A DNA stretch of 10,510 bases from Schlegelella_A sp038258415. Lineage in GTDB: Bacteria; Pseudomonadota; Gammaproteobacteria; Burkholderiales; Burkholderiaceae_C. Location of the stretch: the NCBI GenBank assembly GCA_038258415.1, contig JBBSPY010000105.1:1-10510 (forward strand), given 5' to 3'. Positions within the stretch are counted from its first letter, which is position 1, and every line of letters begins with the position of its first letter. A program made the translations under genes and the position numbers. Below the pieces are notes generated by a model. It did no database searches and was not told the origin of the DNA. It worked only from the letters and a program-made list of their open reading frames with translations. Below, piece by piece: positions 1-6,317 of this stretch.

Positions 1-782
1 CCGCTGATGTCGGGTGCGAACCAGTCGTTGATCTCGGCCCCCTGCAGCGCGTGTCCCTTCTTCTCCGCCATCGCGAAGTTCTTCGGCGAATGGCAAGCGC
101 CGCAGTGGCCGAGCCCGCGGACGAGATACGCGCCGCGGTTCCATTGCGGCGTCTCACCGGCGTCGGGAACGTATCGGCCAGCCTTGAAGAACACGGCCTG
201 CCATGCCAGGACACCCGTCCGGACGTTGAACGGAAACGTCATCGCATTCGACCGGGTCTTGTCCTTGAGCGGCTTGACGGTCTTGAAGTAGCTCCAGAGC
301 GCGTGCGCGTCTGCGTCGGTGATTCTGGTGAAGGACGGATACGGCATCGCAGGATAGAGCGGCTGCCCGTGTCGATCCTTGCCCTCTCGAAGTGCCGCGG
401 TGAATTCGGCCTCGGTCCACTCGCCGATGCCGGTGGTCGGATCGGGCGTGATGTTCGACGTGTAGAGCGTTCCGAATTTCGTTCGCATCGGCAGGTTGCC
501 GGCATACGGCCGATCGGATCGGCTCGTGTGACAGGCCGAGCAGTGAGCCGCGTCTGCCAGATACCGGCCCGTCGCGATGAGATCGGAGGCGGGCGGCGCG
601 ACCGCGGGAAAGGGCGAGCCCAGGGGCGCCGAACCGGCGGGTGCGACTTGCGGTGCGCCTGCTGCATGTGCGACCAGCGGCGCATGCACCCCGAGGGTGG
701 TCAAGGCCGCACATCCCAGCAAGTTCGCGACTGACCGCTTCCTTCGGAAGACGCGATCAGCGCCTGCAACGCTCTTGTTCAT
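1..782 (-). CDS. Secreted multihaem c-type cytochrome (alcohol/gluconate dehydrogenase cytochrome subunit type), 3' end outside window
   Basis: The frame reads from ATG at 782 to the left edge without a stop, giving 260 residues; the C-terminus is missing. The N-terminus has an Arg/Lys-rich stretch (about 10-16) and a hydrophobic core (about 19-38) ending in AHA-AG, a likely Sec signal peptide, so the protein should be periplasmic. Two haem attachment sites are visible: CSACH (81-85) and CGACH (227-231). Met146 in PAMPYPSF is a plausible axial ligand for the first haem. The phrases TSNITPD, GIGEW and PAMPYPSFTRITD are familiar from the three-haem cytochrome subunit of quinoprotein alcohol dehydrogenase and of gluconate/sorbitol-type dehydrogenases. 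Those proteins are about 400-470 residues, so a third CXXCH is expected beyond the edge. The partner dehydrogenase would normally lie next to it, but upstream here is puhE. A GGAGG site 7 bases before the ATG supports the start. Electron transfer to the quinone pool or an oxidase is family knowledge; any photosynthetic role is speculation. Confidence 0.85.
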   Translation of the reverse strand, partial: MNKSVAGADRVFRRKRSVANLLGCAALTTLGVHAPLVAHAAGAPQVAPAGSAPLGSPFPAVAPPASDLIATGRYLADAAHCSACHTSRSDRPYAGNLPMRTKFGTLYTSNITPDPTTGIGEWTEAEFTAALREGKDRHGQPLYPAMPYPSFTRITDADAHALWSYFKTVKPLKDKTRSNAMTFPFNVRTGVLAWQAVFFKAGRYVPDAGETPQWNRGAYLVRGLGHCGACHSPKNFAMAEKKGHALQGAEINDWFAPDIS

Positions 783-789
783 CGACGCA

Positions 790-794
790 CCTCC
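790..794 (-). promoter_or_regulatory. Ribosome binding site of the cytochrome gene
   Basis: The minus strand reads GGAGG, 7 bases before ATG 782. It is one of the strongest Shine-Dalgarno sites in the window. It suggests the cytochrome is translated independently rather than by coupling to puhE. Confidence 0.7.
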
Positions 795-800
795 GGAGCT

Positions 801-817
801 TTGCCCATGCACGGCAA
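801..817. promoter_or_regulatory. Inverted repeat TTGCC-N7-GGCAA upstream of the cytochrome gene
   Basis: A perfect 5-bp inverted repeat with a 7-base centre lies 18 bases before the cytochrome start codon, in the 74-base spacer after puhE. Its position and symmetry fit either an operator or a small RNA hairpin just upstream of the ribosome binding site. No regulator can be assigned. In GC-rich DNA such short repeats also arise by chance. Confidence 0.2.
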
Positions 818-827
818 TTCCGGTGCC

Positions 828-856
828 TGCCCGGACGGCGCGTCAGCGGCCGGGCA
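828..856 (-). terminator. GC-rich hairpin immediately after the puhE stop codon
   Basis: On the minus strand TGCCCGG (856-850) pairs perfectly with CCGGGCA (834-828) around a 15-base loop. The loop can itself form a short CGC/GCG stem. The left arm starts at the base after the puhE TGA. No T-run follows, so this is not a canonical intrinsic terminator. It could be a weak terminator, an mRNA-stabilising 3' end for the puh transcript, or a processing site. It is the only clear candidate boundary between the photosynthesis operon and the cytochrome gene. Confidence 0.3.
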
Positions 857-1639
857 TCAGGCTTCTCGTCGCAGCGTCGAGTTCGGCTGGCGAAAGGCGC
901 GTGTCCACAGCGCCTGAAGGGGAAGGGGCAGCACGAGGAACAGGTGCTCGACGATCGCGAGGCTCAGGAGCGTGGCGAGCAGCGCCAGCGATGCAGCATC
1001 GTAGGGGCGAGCGTCGGTCGCCGACCCGGCGATCCACATCGGCACGACGACCGCCGTCGAGGCGATCACCGATACCGGCAGGAGCGGGTTCATGGGCTTG
1101 CGCAGGAAATAGGTCTGGATGTAGGCCAGGTGAGGCGGAATGAAGTCCTCGCTCAGGTTGCGCACGCCGAGGAAGACGTTGAGCTTTGCGCTCTGGCGCA
1201 TCGCCCACAGGATGACGAACGTCCACAGGCCGGTCCGGTTCGGCTGGTTCCACGTGAGCGCGATGACACCGCCTGCGAGCAGCACCAGGGCGAGCTCGTG
1301 GTGGGAGACCGTTTCGAACGCGTACCAGGCACGCCGCCAGCCGCGCGCACCGACGGGACAGGGCGTGCGCCGCGATCCCGTCACGTAGCCCAGCAGGAAG
1401 GCCACCTCCTGCCACGCCCAGATCAGCAGGGCGCAGGCGAAGGCGCCGTATGCAGCCGCTGGCGTGGCGATCGAACTGGTGAGCGACAGGCCGACGAAGC
1501 CGAGCGCTGCGAGGACCGTCGCGCCTGCCATCGTGAACGGGAAGGTCCGCCGGGGCAGCCCGTCGAGGTACAGGATCAGTCCGGTGCTGAACCACCAGAT
1601 GAACAGCGTGAAGGCGAGTGGCGCGACGAAGGCGGGCAT
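857..1639 (-). CDS. puhE: Photosynthetic complex assembly protein PuhE
   Basis: 260 residues, ATG at 1639 and TGA at 857-859. This is an integral membrane protein with hydrophobic segments at roughly 5-25, 34-55, 62-87, 115-130, 136-148, 185-205 and 216-240, about seven membrane passes. Between them lie polar loops with conserved-looking stretches: YAFETVSHHELAL (106-118) and LWAMRQSAKLNVFLGVRNL (144-162). Sequence and position match PuhE (DUF3623 family), which in Rhodobacter affects reaction-centre/LH1 assembly and bacteriochlorophyll production; its biochemical activity is not established. It follows acsF by 22 bases. The acsF-puhE junction has no good Shine-Dalgarno sequence, so translation probably depends on ribosomes coming from acsF. 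The frame is open further upstream, but that part overlaps acsF in another frame and is not PuhE-like. Confidence 0.9.
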   Translation of the reverse strand: MPAFVAPLAFTLFIWWFSTGLILYLDGLPRRTFPFTMAGATVLAALGFVGLSLTSSIATPAAAYGAFACALLIWAWQEVAFLLGYVTGSRRTPCPVGARGWRRAWYAFETVSHHELALVLLAGGVIALTWNQPNRTGLWTFVILWAMRQSAKLNVFLGVRNLSEDFIPPHLAYIQTYFLRKPMNPLLPVSVIASTAVVVPMWIAGSATDARPYDAASLALLATLLSLAIVEHLFLVLPLPLQALWTRAFRQPNSTLRREA

Positions 1640-1646
1640 GGCGGGT

Positions 1647-1667
1647 TGGTGAGCGTCGATGTCACCA
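1647..1667 (-). promoter_or_regulatory. Small hairpin across the acsF stop / puhE leader
   Basis: The minus strand reads TGGTGA, nine bases, then TCACCA: a perfect 6-bp stem. The left arm contains the acsF stop codon and the right arm ends 7 bases before the puhE ATG. As RNA it would sit where a ribosome binding site for puhE should be. A role in coupling puhE translation to acsF is conjecture, and chance is a fair alternative. Confidence 0.2.
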
Positions 1668-2723
1668 GGCGGGCTGGACGCGGACGTCCGCCGGCAGGGG
1701 ATGGTGCTTGGTCGGCAGCAGATACAGGCGCGCGAACGTGCCCGCGCACGCGATGGCAAGGCCCGCTCGTCGCACCGCGCCGCCGATCCCGCCATCGGCC
1801 TTCGCACGCGCCATGCGGACACTGAGCGCGTGCAGGCGGGCCAGCCCGGACTTGAACGTCGGGTGGTCGATGTCCAGAGAGACCGGGAAGACCTGCTGCG
1901 AGATCTCGGACGTGATGCGAAAAACCGCGTCGTCGTAGGCGCCGGGCTCGAGGCCCATCGCGCGATGCAGCGTCGGCCGCGTGTGGTCACGGACGTACAT
2001 CGTGGCGAACACGGCGAGCAGGAAGAACCGGATCCACAGCACGTTGCCGCCGCGCAGGAGGTGCGGGTTGGCGCGCATCAGCAGGGCGAACGACTCGCCA
2101 TGGCGGAACTCGTCGTTGCACCACCGTTCGAACCAGCGAAAGATCGGGTGGAAGCGCTTCTCGGGGTGCCGCTCGAGCTGGCGGAAGATCGTGATGTAGC
2201 GCGCGTAGCCGATCTTCTCCGAGAGGTAGGTCGCGTAGAAGATGTACTTCGGCTTGAAGTAGGTGTAGGCCTTCGTGCGCTTGAGATTGCCGAGGTCGAC
2301 GCCGAGCCCGAAATCCTTGAGCGACTGGTTGATGAAGCCGGCGTGGCGCGACTCGTCGCGCGCCATGAAGCGCATCAGCTGCTTGATGTCGGGGTTGTCG
2401 ACCCGCTTCGCGATCTCGTTGTAGAGGACCCAGCCGGAGAACTCCGACGTGATCGAGCTGACGAGGAAGTCGAGGAACTCCTGTCGGATCTCGTCGGGCA
2501 GCGCCTTGACCTCCTCGGCGAAGGCGGCGTCGCGCTGGAAGTGGTCGTGGTTGTTGTCACCCTCGTACTCGCGCATGAGCGCGTCCCATTCGGCGCGCAG
2601 CGGCGACACGTCGATCGCGTTCATCGCCGCGAAGTCGGTGGTGTAGAACTTCGGCGACAGCAGCGTGTTCGACAACGCCTGCTGCTGGACATCGGCAGGT
2701 GTGGCGAGGGTGGCGGCGTGCAT
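1662..2723 (-). CDS. acsF: Aerobic (O2-dependent) Mg-protoporphyrin IX monomethyl ester oxidative cyclase, di-iron
   Basis: 353 residues from ATG 2723. AcsF forms the fifth (E) ring, converting Mg-protoporphyrin IX monomethyl ester to divinyl-protochlorophyllide using O2. It follows the BchM step in the pathway. The di-iron ligand pattern is clear: Glu94 or Glu103 in SEFSGWVLYNE, D-E-S-R-H at 123-127 and D-E-F-R-H at 204-208 (two EXXH motifs). The length and the block from KFYTTDF to the C-terminus are typical of proteobacterial AcsF. AGGAG lies 9 bases before ATG 2723, which favours this start over an in-frame TTG at 2732. The gene starts 5 bases after the puhC stop and precedes puhE, so it sits inside the puh operon. 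In betaproteobacteria the cyclase can need an extra subunit, BciE; no candidate is visible here. The anaerobic alternative, BchE, is also absent from the window. Confidence 0.96.
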   Translation of the reverse strand: MHAATLATPADVQQQALSNTLLSPKFYTTDFAAMNAIDVSPLRAEWDALMREYEGDNNHDHFQRDAAFAEEVKALPDEIRQEFLDFLVSSITSEFSGWVLYNEIAKRVDNPDIKQLMRFMARDESRHAGFINQSLKDFGLGVDLGNLKRTKAYTYFKPKYIFYATYLSEKIGYARYITIFRQLERHPEKRFHPIFRWFERWCNDEFRHGESFALLMRANPHLLRGGNVLWIRFFLLAVFATMYVRDHTRPTLHRAMGLEPGAYDDAVFRITSEISQQVFPVSLDIDHPTFKSGLARLHALSVRMARAKADGGIGGAVRRAGLAIACAGTFARLYLLPTKHHPLPADVRVQPAW

Positions 2724-2728
2724 GGGCG

Positions 2729-3175
2729 TCAACTCCTGGTGTCGGCTGCCACCGCAGCACCGAGCATGCGGGCGAATTCGCCGGCGTTGGTGGGACCGAA
2801 CGATTCGAGGTCGACCCGCCGCCCGGTCGACGGATCGACCAGGGTGAGCCTTCCGTCGACATGGGCGATCAGGCGAAACGCCTGCTCGGCGCCGATGCCC
2901 TGGCGCCTGCGTTCGCGGGCGAGCCCGCGCAGCGTGCCACGGACGAAGCCGCTTTCGCCGACGACTTCGTCGACGACACGTCCGTTCACGGCATCGACGA
3001 CGGCGATGCTGCCGTCGGAGCGGTCGACGAAGCGCAGCTCCGCGCTCGCGCGCGTCGGTGCGTCGTGCGGACCCGGCGTGCCGCCCGAGATGCGAACGGT
3101 GGCAACGGCGACGATGCTGGCGACCACCAGGCCCGCCATGCCCAGAGGCGGCCAGCGGGATGCGGTGTCAGGCAT
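2729..3175 (-). CDS. puhC: Photosynthetic complex assembly protein PuhC
   Basis: 148 residues, ATG at 3175. One transmembrane segment near the N-terminus (about 10-28, PLGMAGLVVASIVAVATV) is followed by a soluble domain predicted to be periplasmic. This contains RFVDRSDGSIAVVDA, VVGESGFVRGTLRGLAR and a second FRLIAHVDGRLTLVDP block. The two similar strands (RFVDRSDGSI... and RLIAHVDGRL...) are typical of PuhC. PuhC is known from Rhodobacter capsulatus to be needed for normal assembly or organisation of the reaction centre-LH1 core; its mechanism is unknown. The start codon lies inside the end of puhB (8-base overlap), so translation is probably coupled. The frame is open upstream to 3358, but that part overlaps puhB and has an Arg-rich shadow composition. 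The 3' end carries the acsF ribosome binding site. Confidence 0.88.
   Translation of the reverse strand: MPDTASRWPPLGMAGLVVASIVAVATVRISGGTPGPHDAPTRASAELRFVDRSDGSIAVVDAVNGRVVDEVVGESGFVRGTLRGLARERRRQGIGAEQAFRLIAHVDGRLTLVDPSTGRRVDLESFGPTNAGEFARMLGAAVAADTRS
2733..2737 (-). promoter_or_regulatory. Ribosome binding site of acsF
   Basis: AGGAG on the minus strand, inside the last codons of puhC, 9 bases before the acsF ATG at 2723. It decides the acsF start: an in-frame TTG at 2732 directly abuts this site and would leave no spacing. Confidence 0.7.
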
Positions 3176-3926
3176 GTGCGGCCTCGGTTTCGACCCGGCG
3201 GGCGGCGCGGGCGAATGCGCCCGTCGGTGCGAGGCGGCCTCCTGGCGCGCGCTGCGGCGGTCGGACCGGAGCCGCCGTGCGCACGTCGGCTGCGGCCGTC
3301 GCACCGCCGCAAGCATCCTGCCACGCCGTGCGCAGAAGCGCGCCGACGGCGTGCGCATCGTCGATGCAGCGCAGCGTCGGCTGCGGCCGGCGCAGGTGCC
3401 AGGGCCGGGCGTGCGGCCACAGGTTCAGGTAGGCGATGTGATCGTCGCCCTCGAGTGACAGCGCCACATCGCCTGCTTCGCCGGGTCTGGCGGACACGGC
3501 GGCTGCGGCGAGGCGCGTGTAGGGCAGGTTGAACGTCACGGTGAGCACGATGCCGACGCGCATCACCACACGGCGGTCGGTGATCGTGTAGACCGCCGTG
3601 CGTGCCGTGAGCCAGGCGAGCGTCGCCATCAGCAGCAACGCGCCGATGGCCGCGGGCGAGAGCCACGCGACAGCGATGATGGCGTCGAGCGCCGACCCGC
3701 CCGTACCCAGCACGGTGGCCGCGCGCGCCGCGAGGATGACCGCGAAATAGGCGAGCAGCGCCGGCAGGTGAAAGCAGCGACGTGCCAGCGCGTCGACCGA
3801 GGGGCTGCCCTGCCAGAGGATCCGTTCGCCTTGCGGCAGCGGCTCCGGAAGGCCGCGTGCGGCCTCGAACTCGTGTTCGGCGGTCGCGGCGATGCGAGGC
3901 TGGTCGGTGGTGTCGGCCGTGCTCAC
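3168..3926 (-). CDS. puhB: Photosynthetic complex assembly protein PuhB
   Basis: 252 residues, GTG start at 3926. The GTG overlaps the puhA stop in the sequence GTGA, so translation is coupled. The N-terminus has the PuhB signature LPQGERILWQGSPS (30-43). Hydrophobic segments follow at about 52-70 and 82-108, with AVYTITDRRVVMRVG (111-125) typical of the PH-like fold found in PuhB and related membrane proteins. The core ends with PTLRCIDDAHAVGALLRTA (183-201). PuhB promotes reaction-centre assembly in Rhodobacter capsulatus. The protein is longer than the roughly 210-220 residues I expect. The excess is a tail from about residue 205, rich in Ala, Arg and Pro, with no recognisable domain. The last three codons overlap the puhC start. 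Confidence 0.9.
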   Translation of the reverse strand: MSTADTTDQPRIAATAEHEFEAARGLPEPLPQGERILWQGSPSVDALARRCFHLPALLAYFAVILAARAATVLGTGGSALDAIIAVAWLSPAAIGALLLMATLAWLTARTAVYTITDRRVVMRVGIVLTVTFNLPYTRLAAAAVSARPGEAGDVALSLEGDDHIAYLNLWPHARPWHLRRPQPTLRCIDDAHAVGALLRTAWQDACGGATAAADVRTAAPVRPPQRAPGGRLAPTGAFARAARRVETEAAHA

Positions 3927-4813
3927 AGCAGAGGCTCCGCCCGGTTGGCCGTGGCGTACAGCGTGCCCGCGCCGAAGAACGCCATCACGCGCTCCTCTTC
4001 GAGAAAGGTGACGACGTCACCCTGGCGCGTTCTCGGTACCGCGGCCAGGTCGCGTCCCATCACCGAGTCGACGACGACCTGGCGGCTGCCGATGCGGGCG
4101 AAGGTCACCGGCAACAGGACGACGCCCGCCGACGCGGAGCCGGCCGCGCCGATCGTCTCGACGGTCGCGGTTGCGACCGTGATCGAGTCGGGTGTCGTCA
4201 CCACCGCGACGGCGACCGGCGTGACCGCGGGGATTGGCGCGCCGCCGACGACTGCGCCCTGCGGAACCTCGATCTCGAGGTAGCGGAAGAGGATGTCGGA
4301 GCGATCGACCCAGATCTCGCGCACCACGCCGCCGACGACGCCGTCGGTGCCGACCACCGGCAGGCCGCGCGGGTCGACGTCGCTCGCCGCCACGCCGAAG
4401 CTCGGGTCGGCGCGCAGCGGCACGATCTTCGGCGCACCGTCGACCGTCACGTCCGGGATGTCGCGTCGGATGGCGTAGGCGCCCGGTCCGATGCCGGCGC
4501 CCATTCCGGGCTCGCTGGGTTCGAGTGGCGCGCCGGGGAAGGCGCCCGTCGGCACGCCGGCGATCACGCGCGCCACCTCCGCGGCCCTCGGCACCGTCAC
4601 GGTCGTGCCGTCGGCCAGCCGGTAGGTCTTCGGCGACGGCAGCGGCGGGAAGCCGACGATCGGGTTCTTGCCGGGGACGTTCGACTCCAGCGGATAGCCC
4701 TCGCGCTTGTTCTCCTGGTGGAGGTAGTAGATGAGTCCGGCGAAGAAGATCCAGAACGCATACAGCACGAGCTGCGCGACGTCGATGTACTGGGTGATGG
4801 CGCCGACTTGCAT
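3923..4813 (-). CDS. puhA: Photosynthetic reaction centre H subunit
   Basis: 296 residues, ATG at 4813, preceded by GAGGAG with 7-base spacing. One transmembrane helix near the N-terminus (about 11-31) is followed by the conserved REGYPLE (38-44) and a large cytoplasmic domain. That domain includes RRDIPD (116-121), KIVPLR (129-134), GLPVVG (150-155), EIWVDRSD (166-173) and, near the C-terminus, VVTFLEEERVMAFFGAGTLYA (267-287). The H subunit caps the L-M core and helps deliver protons to QB. I expect about 250-260 residues. The excess is mainly an Ala/Val/Thr-rich insertion at about 184-231, between YLEIEV and VLLPVTFARI, where Rhodobacter has only about five residues. By my alignment Asp173 sits where Rhodobacter has Glu173, and the surface His126/His128 pair is Asp/Ala here. 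lhaA ends 37 bases upstream and puhB overlaps by 4. There is no frameshift. Confidence 0.95.
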   Translation of the reverse strand: MQVGAITQYIDVAQLVLYAFWIFFAGLIYYLHQENKREGYPLESNVPGKNPIVGFPPLPSPKTYRLADGTTVTVPRAAEVARVIAGVPTGAFPGAPLEPSEPGMGAGIGPGAYAIRRDIPDVTVDGAPKIVPLRADPSFGVAASDVDPRGLPVVGTDGVVGGVVREIWVDRSDILFRYLEIEVPQGAVVGGAPIPAVTPVAVAVVTTPDSITVATATVETIGAAGSASAGVVLLPVTFARIGSRQVVVDSVMGRDLAAVPRTRQGDVVTFLEEERVMAFFGAGTLYATANRAEPLL

Positions 4814-4820
4814 GGAGACT

Positions 4821-4826
4821 CTCCTC
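4821..4826 (-). promoter_or_regulatory. Ribosome binding site of puhA
   Basis: GAGGAG on the minus strand, 7 bases before the ATG at 4813, in the 37-base lhaA-puhA gap. This strong site fits the need for stoichiometric amounts of H subunit. It lies in a short palindrome, GGAGA-G-TCTCC (4824-4814), which could partly hide it in the mRNA. Confidence 0.7.
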
Positions 4827-4850
4827 GGGGGAAACGTGTAGACGGACGGA

Positions 4851-6317
4851 TCAGGCGTCGGCCGTGCGGCGCAGGTCGCCGAGGCCGACAGGTGAGGGGG
4901 CGACGTGGGCCGGGTGTGGACGGTTGCGCACCAGCGGGCCGATCGCGACGAGTGTGGCGAACAGCAGGACCATCTCGAGGTGGTAGACGAAGCTGTAGCC
5001 GGTCGCGGGGTGCATGAGCGCGCTGCCGAGCGAGCCGTGGACCGCGGCCGCGGAGACCGCGTCTCGCAGTGACCCGCCGAGCGCGATCGCGATGCCGGCG
5101 GAGGTCGCCTGCACGGCGCCCCAGGCGCCGAGGGCAAGACCGACCAGGCTGGCGCCGTTCGGGCCGGCAGCTGCGGATTCGAGCGCCATCGCCGATGTCA
5201 GCGTGCCGACCGAGAACAGGCCGCCTCCGAAGCCGATCAGCACGGCGCCGGCGCGAAACAGGTTCGCGGAGTCGAGCGGCTCGGCGAAGATCACCGCGGA
5301 GAACGCGACGATGCCGACCAGCACACCGGCCGCCGCGACGCGGTGCGGATCCGCGCCCTTGTTCAGCAGCCGCGCCGCACCAGCGAAGGCGCACAGCGCG
5401 CCGATCGCCATGAGCGCCGTCAGCGTCGTCGTCGCGCTGACCGAGAGCTTGAGGATCTCGCCGCCATAGGGCTCGAGGATGATGTCCTGCATGTTGAATG
5501 CGGCCGTGCCGAGGCCGACGACCGCGAGGAAGCGCAGGCTCCTGCCGTGGGCTGCGAACTTCGCCCAGGTGGCCCGGAACGACGGTCGCGGCACGGTGCG
5601 GTCGACGCGCGTCGTCGAGCGCGGTTCCTGCTTCCACAGCGCGACGATGTTGAGCGCCACCGTCACCATCGCCGAGCCCTGGATGACCTGGATGAGGCGC
5701 ATCGACGAGAAGTCGGCGAGCAGCAGGCCGAAGGCGATGCCGCAGGCGACCATGCCGAGCAGCAGCATCACGTACATCAGCGCGACGACACGTGGCCGGG
5801 CGCGCTCGGGGGCAAGGTCGGTGGCGAGCGCGAGACCGGCGGTCTGCGTCGTCTGCAGGCCGGCGCCGACGAGGAGGAAGGCGAGCGCGGCACCGGCGTG
5901 GCCGACCCATGCCGGCCCGCGTGTATCGCCCGAGAGCAGGATGAGGGCGAACGGCATGATCGCCAGGCCCCCGAACTGCAGCAGCGTGCCCATCCAGAGG
6001 TAGGGCACGCGCTTCCAGCCGAGCACCGAGCGGTGCGTGTCGGAGCGGAACCCGATCAGCGCGCGGAACGGCGCGAATACCAGCGGCAGCGCGACCATGG
6101 CCGACACCAGCCAGGCCGACATGCCCATCTCGACGATCATGACACGGTTCAGCGTGCCGATCAGCAGCACCGTCGCCATGCCGACCGAAACCTGGAACAG
6201 CGACAGGCGCATCAGGCGCAGGAGCGGCAGCTCCTCCGTGGCGGCATCGGCGAACGGCAGGAAGGCCGGCGTGATGTGGGTCCACAGGCGCGCGGCCTTG
6301 GCGTTGAGCTGCCTCAT
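4851..6317 (-). CDS. lhaA: Light-harvesting complex assembly protein LhaA (PucC family, MFS-like)
   Basis: 488 residues, ATG at 6317 overlapping the bchM stop in ATGA. This is a polytopic inner-membrane protein with about twelve hydrophobic segments, related to the major facilitator superfamily. Family landmarks are RLSLFQVSVGMATVLLIGTLNRVMI early on (about 37-61), the loop FRALIGFRSDTHR...GWKRVPYLWMG (84-110), and NMQDIILEPYGGEIL in the second half. These are typical of the PucC/LhaA/BCH2 group. The position between bchM and puhA identifies it as LhaA, which is needed for assembly of the LH1 antenna and possibly delivers bacteriochlorophyll to it. A transport activity has not been shown for the family. 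The C-terminal tail after the last helix is short and polar. In Rhodobacter, puhA is also transcribed from a promoter within the equivalent of this gene; I cannot identify one here. Confidence 0.94.
   Translation of the reverse strand: MRQLNAKAARLWTHITPAFLPFADAATEELPLLRLMRLSLFQVSVGMATVLLIGTLNRVMIVEMGMSAWLVSAMVALPLVFAPFRALIGFRSDTHRSVLGWKRVPYLWMGTLLQFGGLAIMPFALILLSGDTRGPAWVGHAGAALAFLLVGAGLQTTQTAGLALATDLAPERARPRVVALMYVMLLLGMVACGIAFGLLLADFSSMRLIQVIQGSAMVTVALNIVALWKQEPRSTTRVDRTVPRPSFRATWAKFAAHGRSLRFLAVVGLGTAAFNMQDIILEPYGGEILKLSVSATTTLTALMAIGALCAFAGAARLLNKGADPHRVAAAGVLVGIVAFSAVIFAEPLDSANLFRAGAVLIGFGGGLFSVGTLTSAMALESAAAGPNGASLVGLALGAWGAVQATSAGIAIALGGSLRDAVSAAAVHGSLGSALMHPATGYSFVYHLEMVLLFATLVAIGPLVRNRPHPAHVAPSPVGLGDLRRTADA

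Noticed and set aside
641..1825. Plus-strand open frame of 394 codons opposite the cytochrome, puhE and acsF
   Set aside because: It crosses two gene boundaries of the minus strand and its product has shadow-like Arg/Glu/Gly composition.
2724..2732. TTG at 2732 as the acsF start
   Set aside because: It abuts the AGGAG ribosome binding site with no spacing; ATG 2723 has a usable 9-base spacing.
1659..3458. Plus-strand open frame of 599 codons across acsF, puhC and puhB
   Set aside because: It lies antisense to three well-recognised genes. Its product is rich in Arg, Glu, Val and His with no recognisable domain. High GC with strong third-position bias produces such shadows.
4121..4264. The PuhA insertion as a frameshift artefact
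   Set aside because: The conserved C-terminal block of PuhA follows in the same frame, so two compensating errors would be needed.
4814..4850. A PpsR/CrtJ operator (TGT-N12-ACA) or promoter before puhA
   Set aside because: I found no such spaced pair and no convincing -35/-10 in the 37-base gap. A promoter inside lhaA remains possible but cannot be seen by eye.
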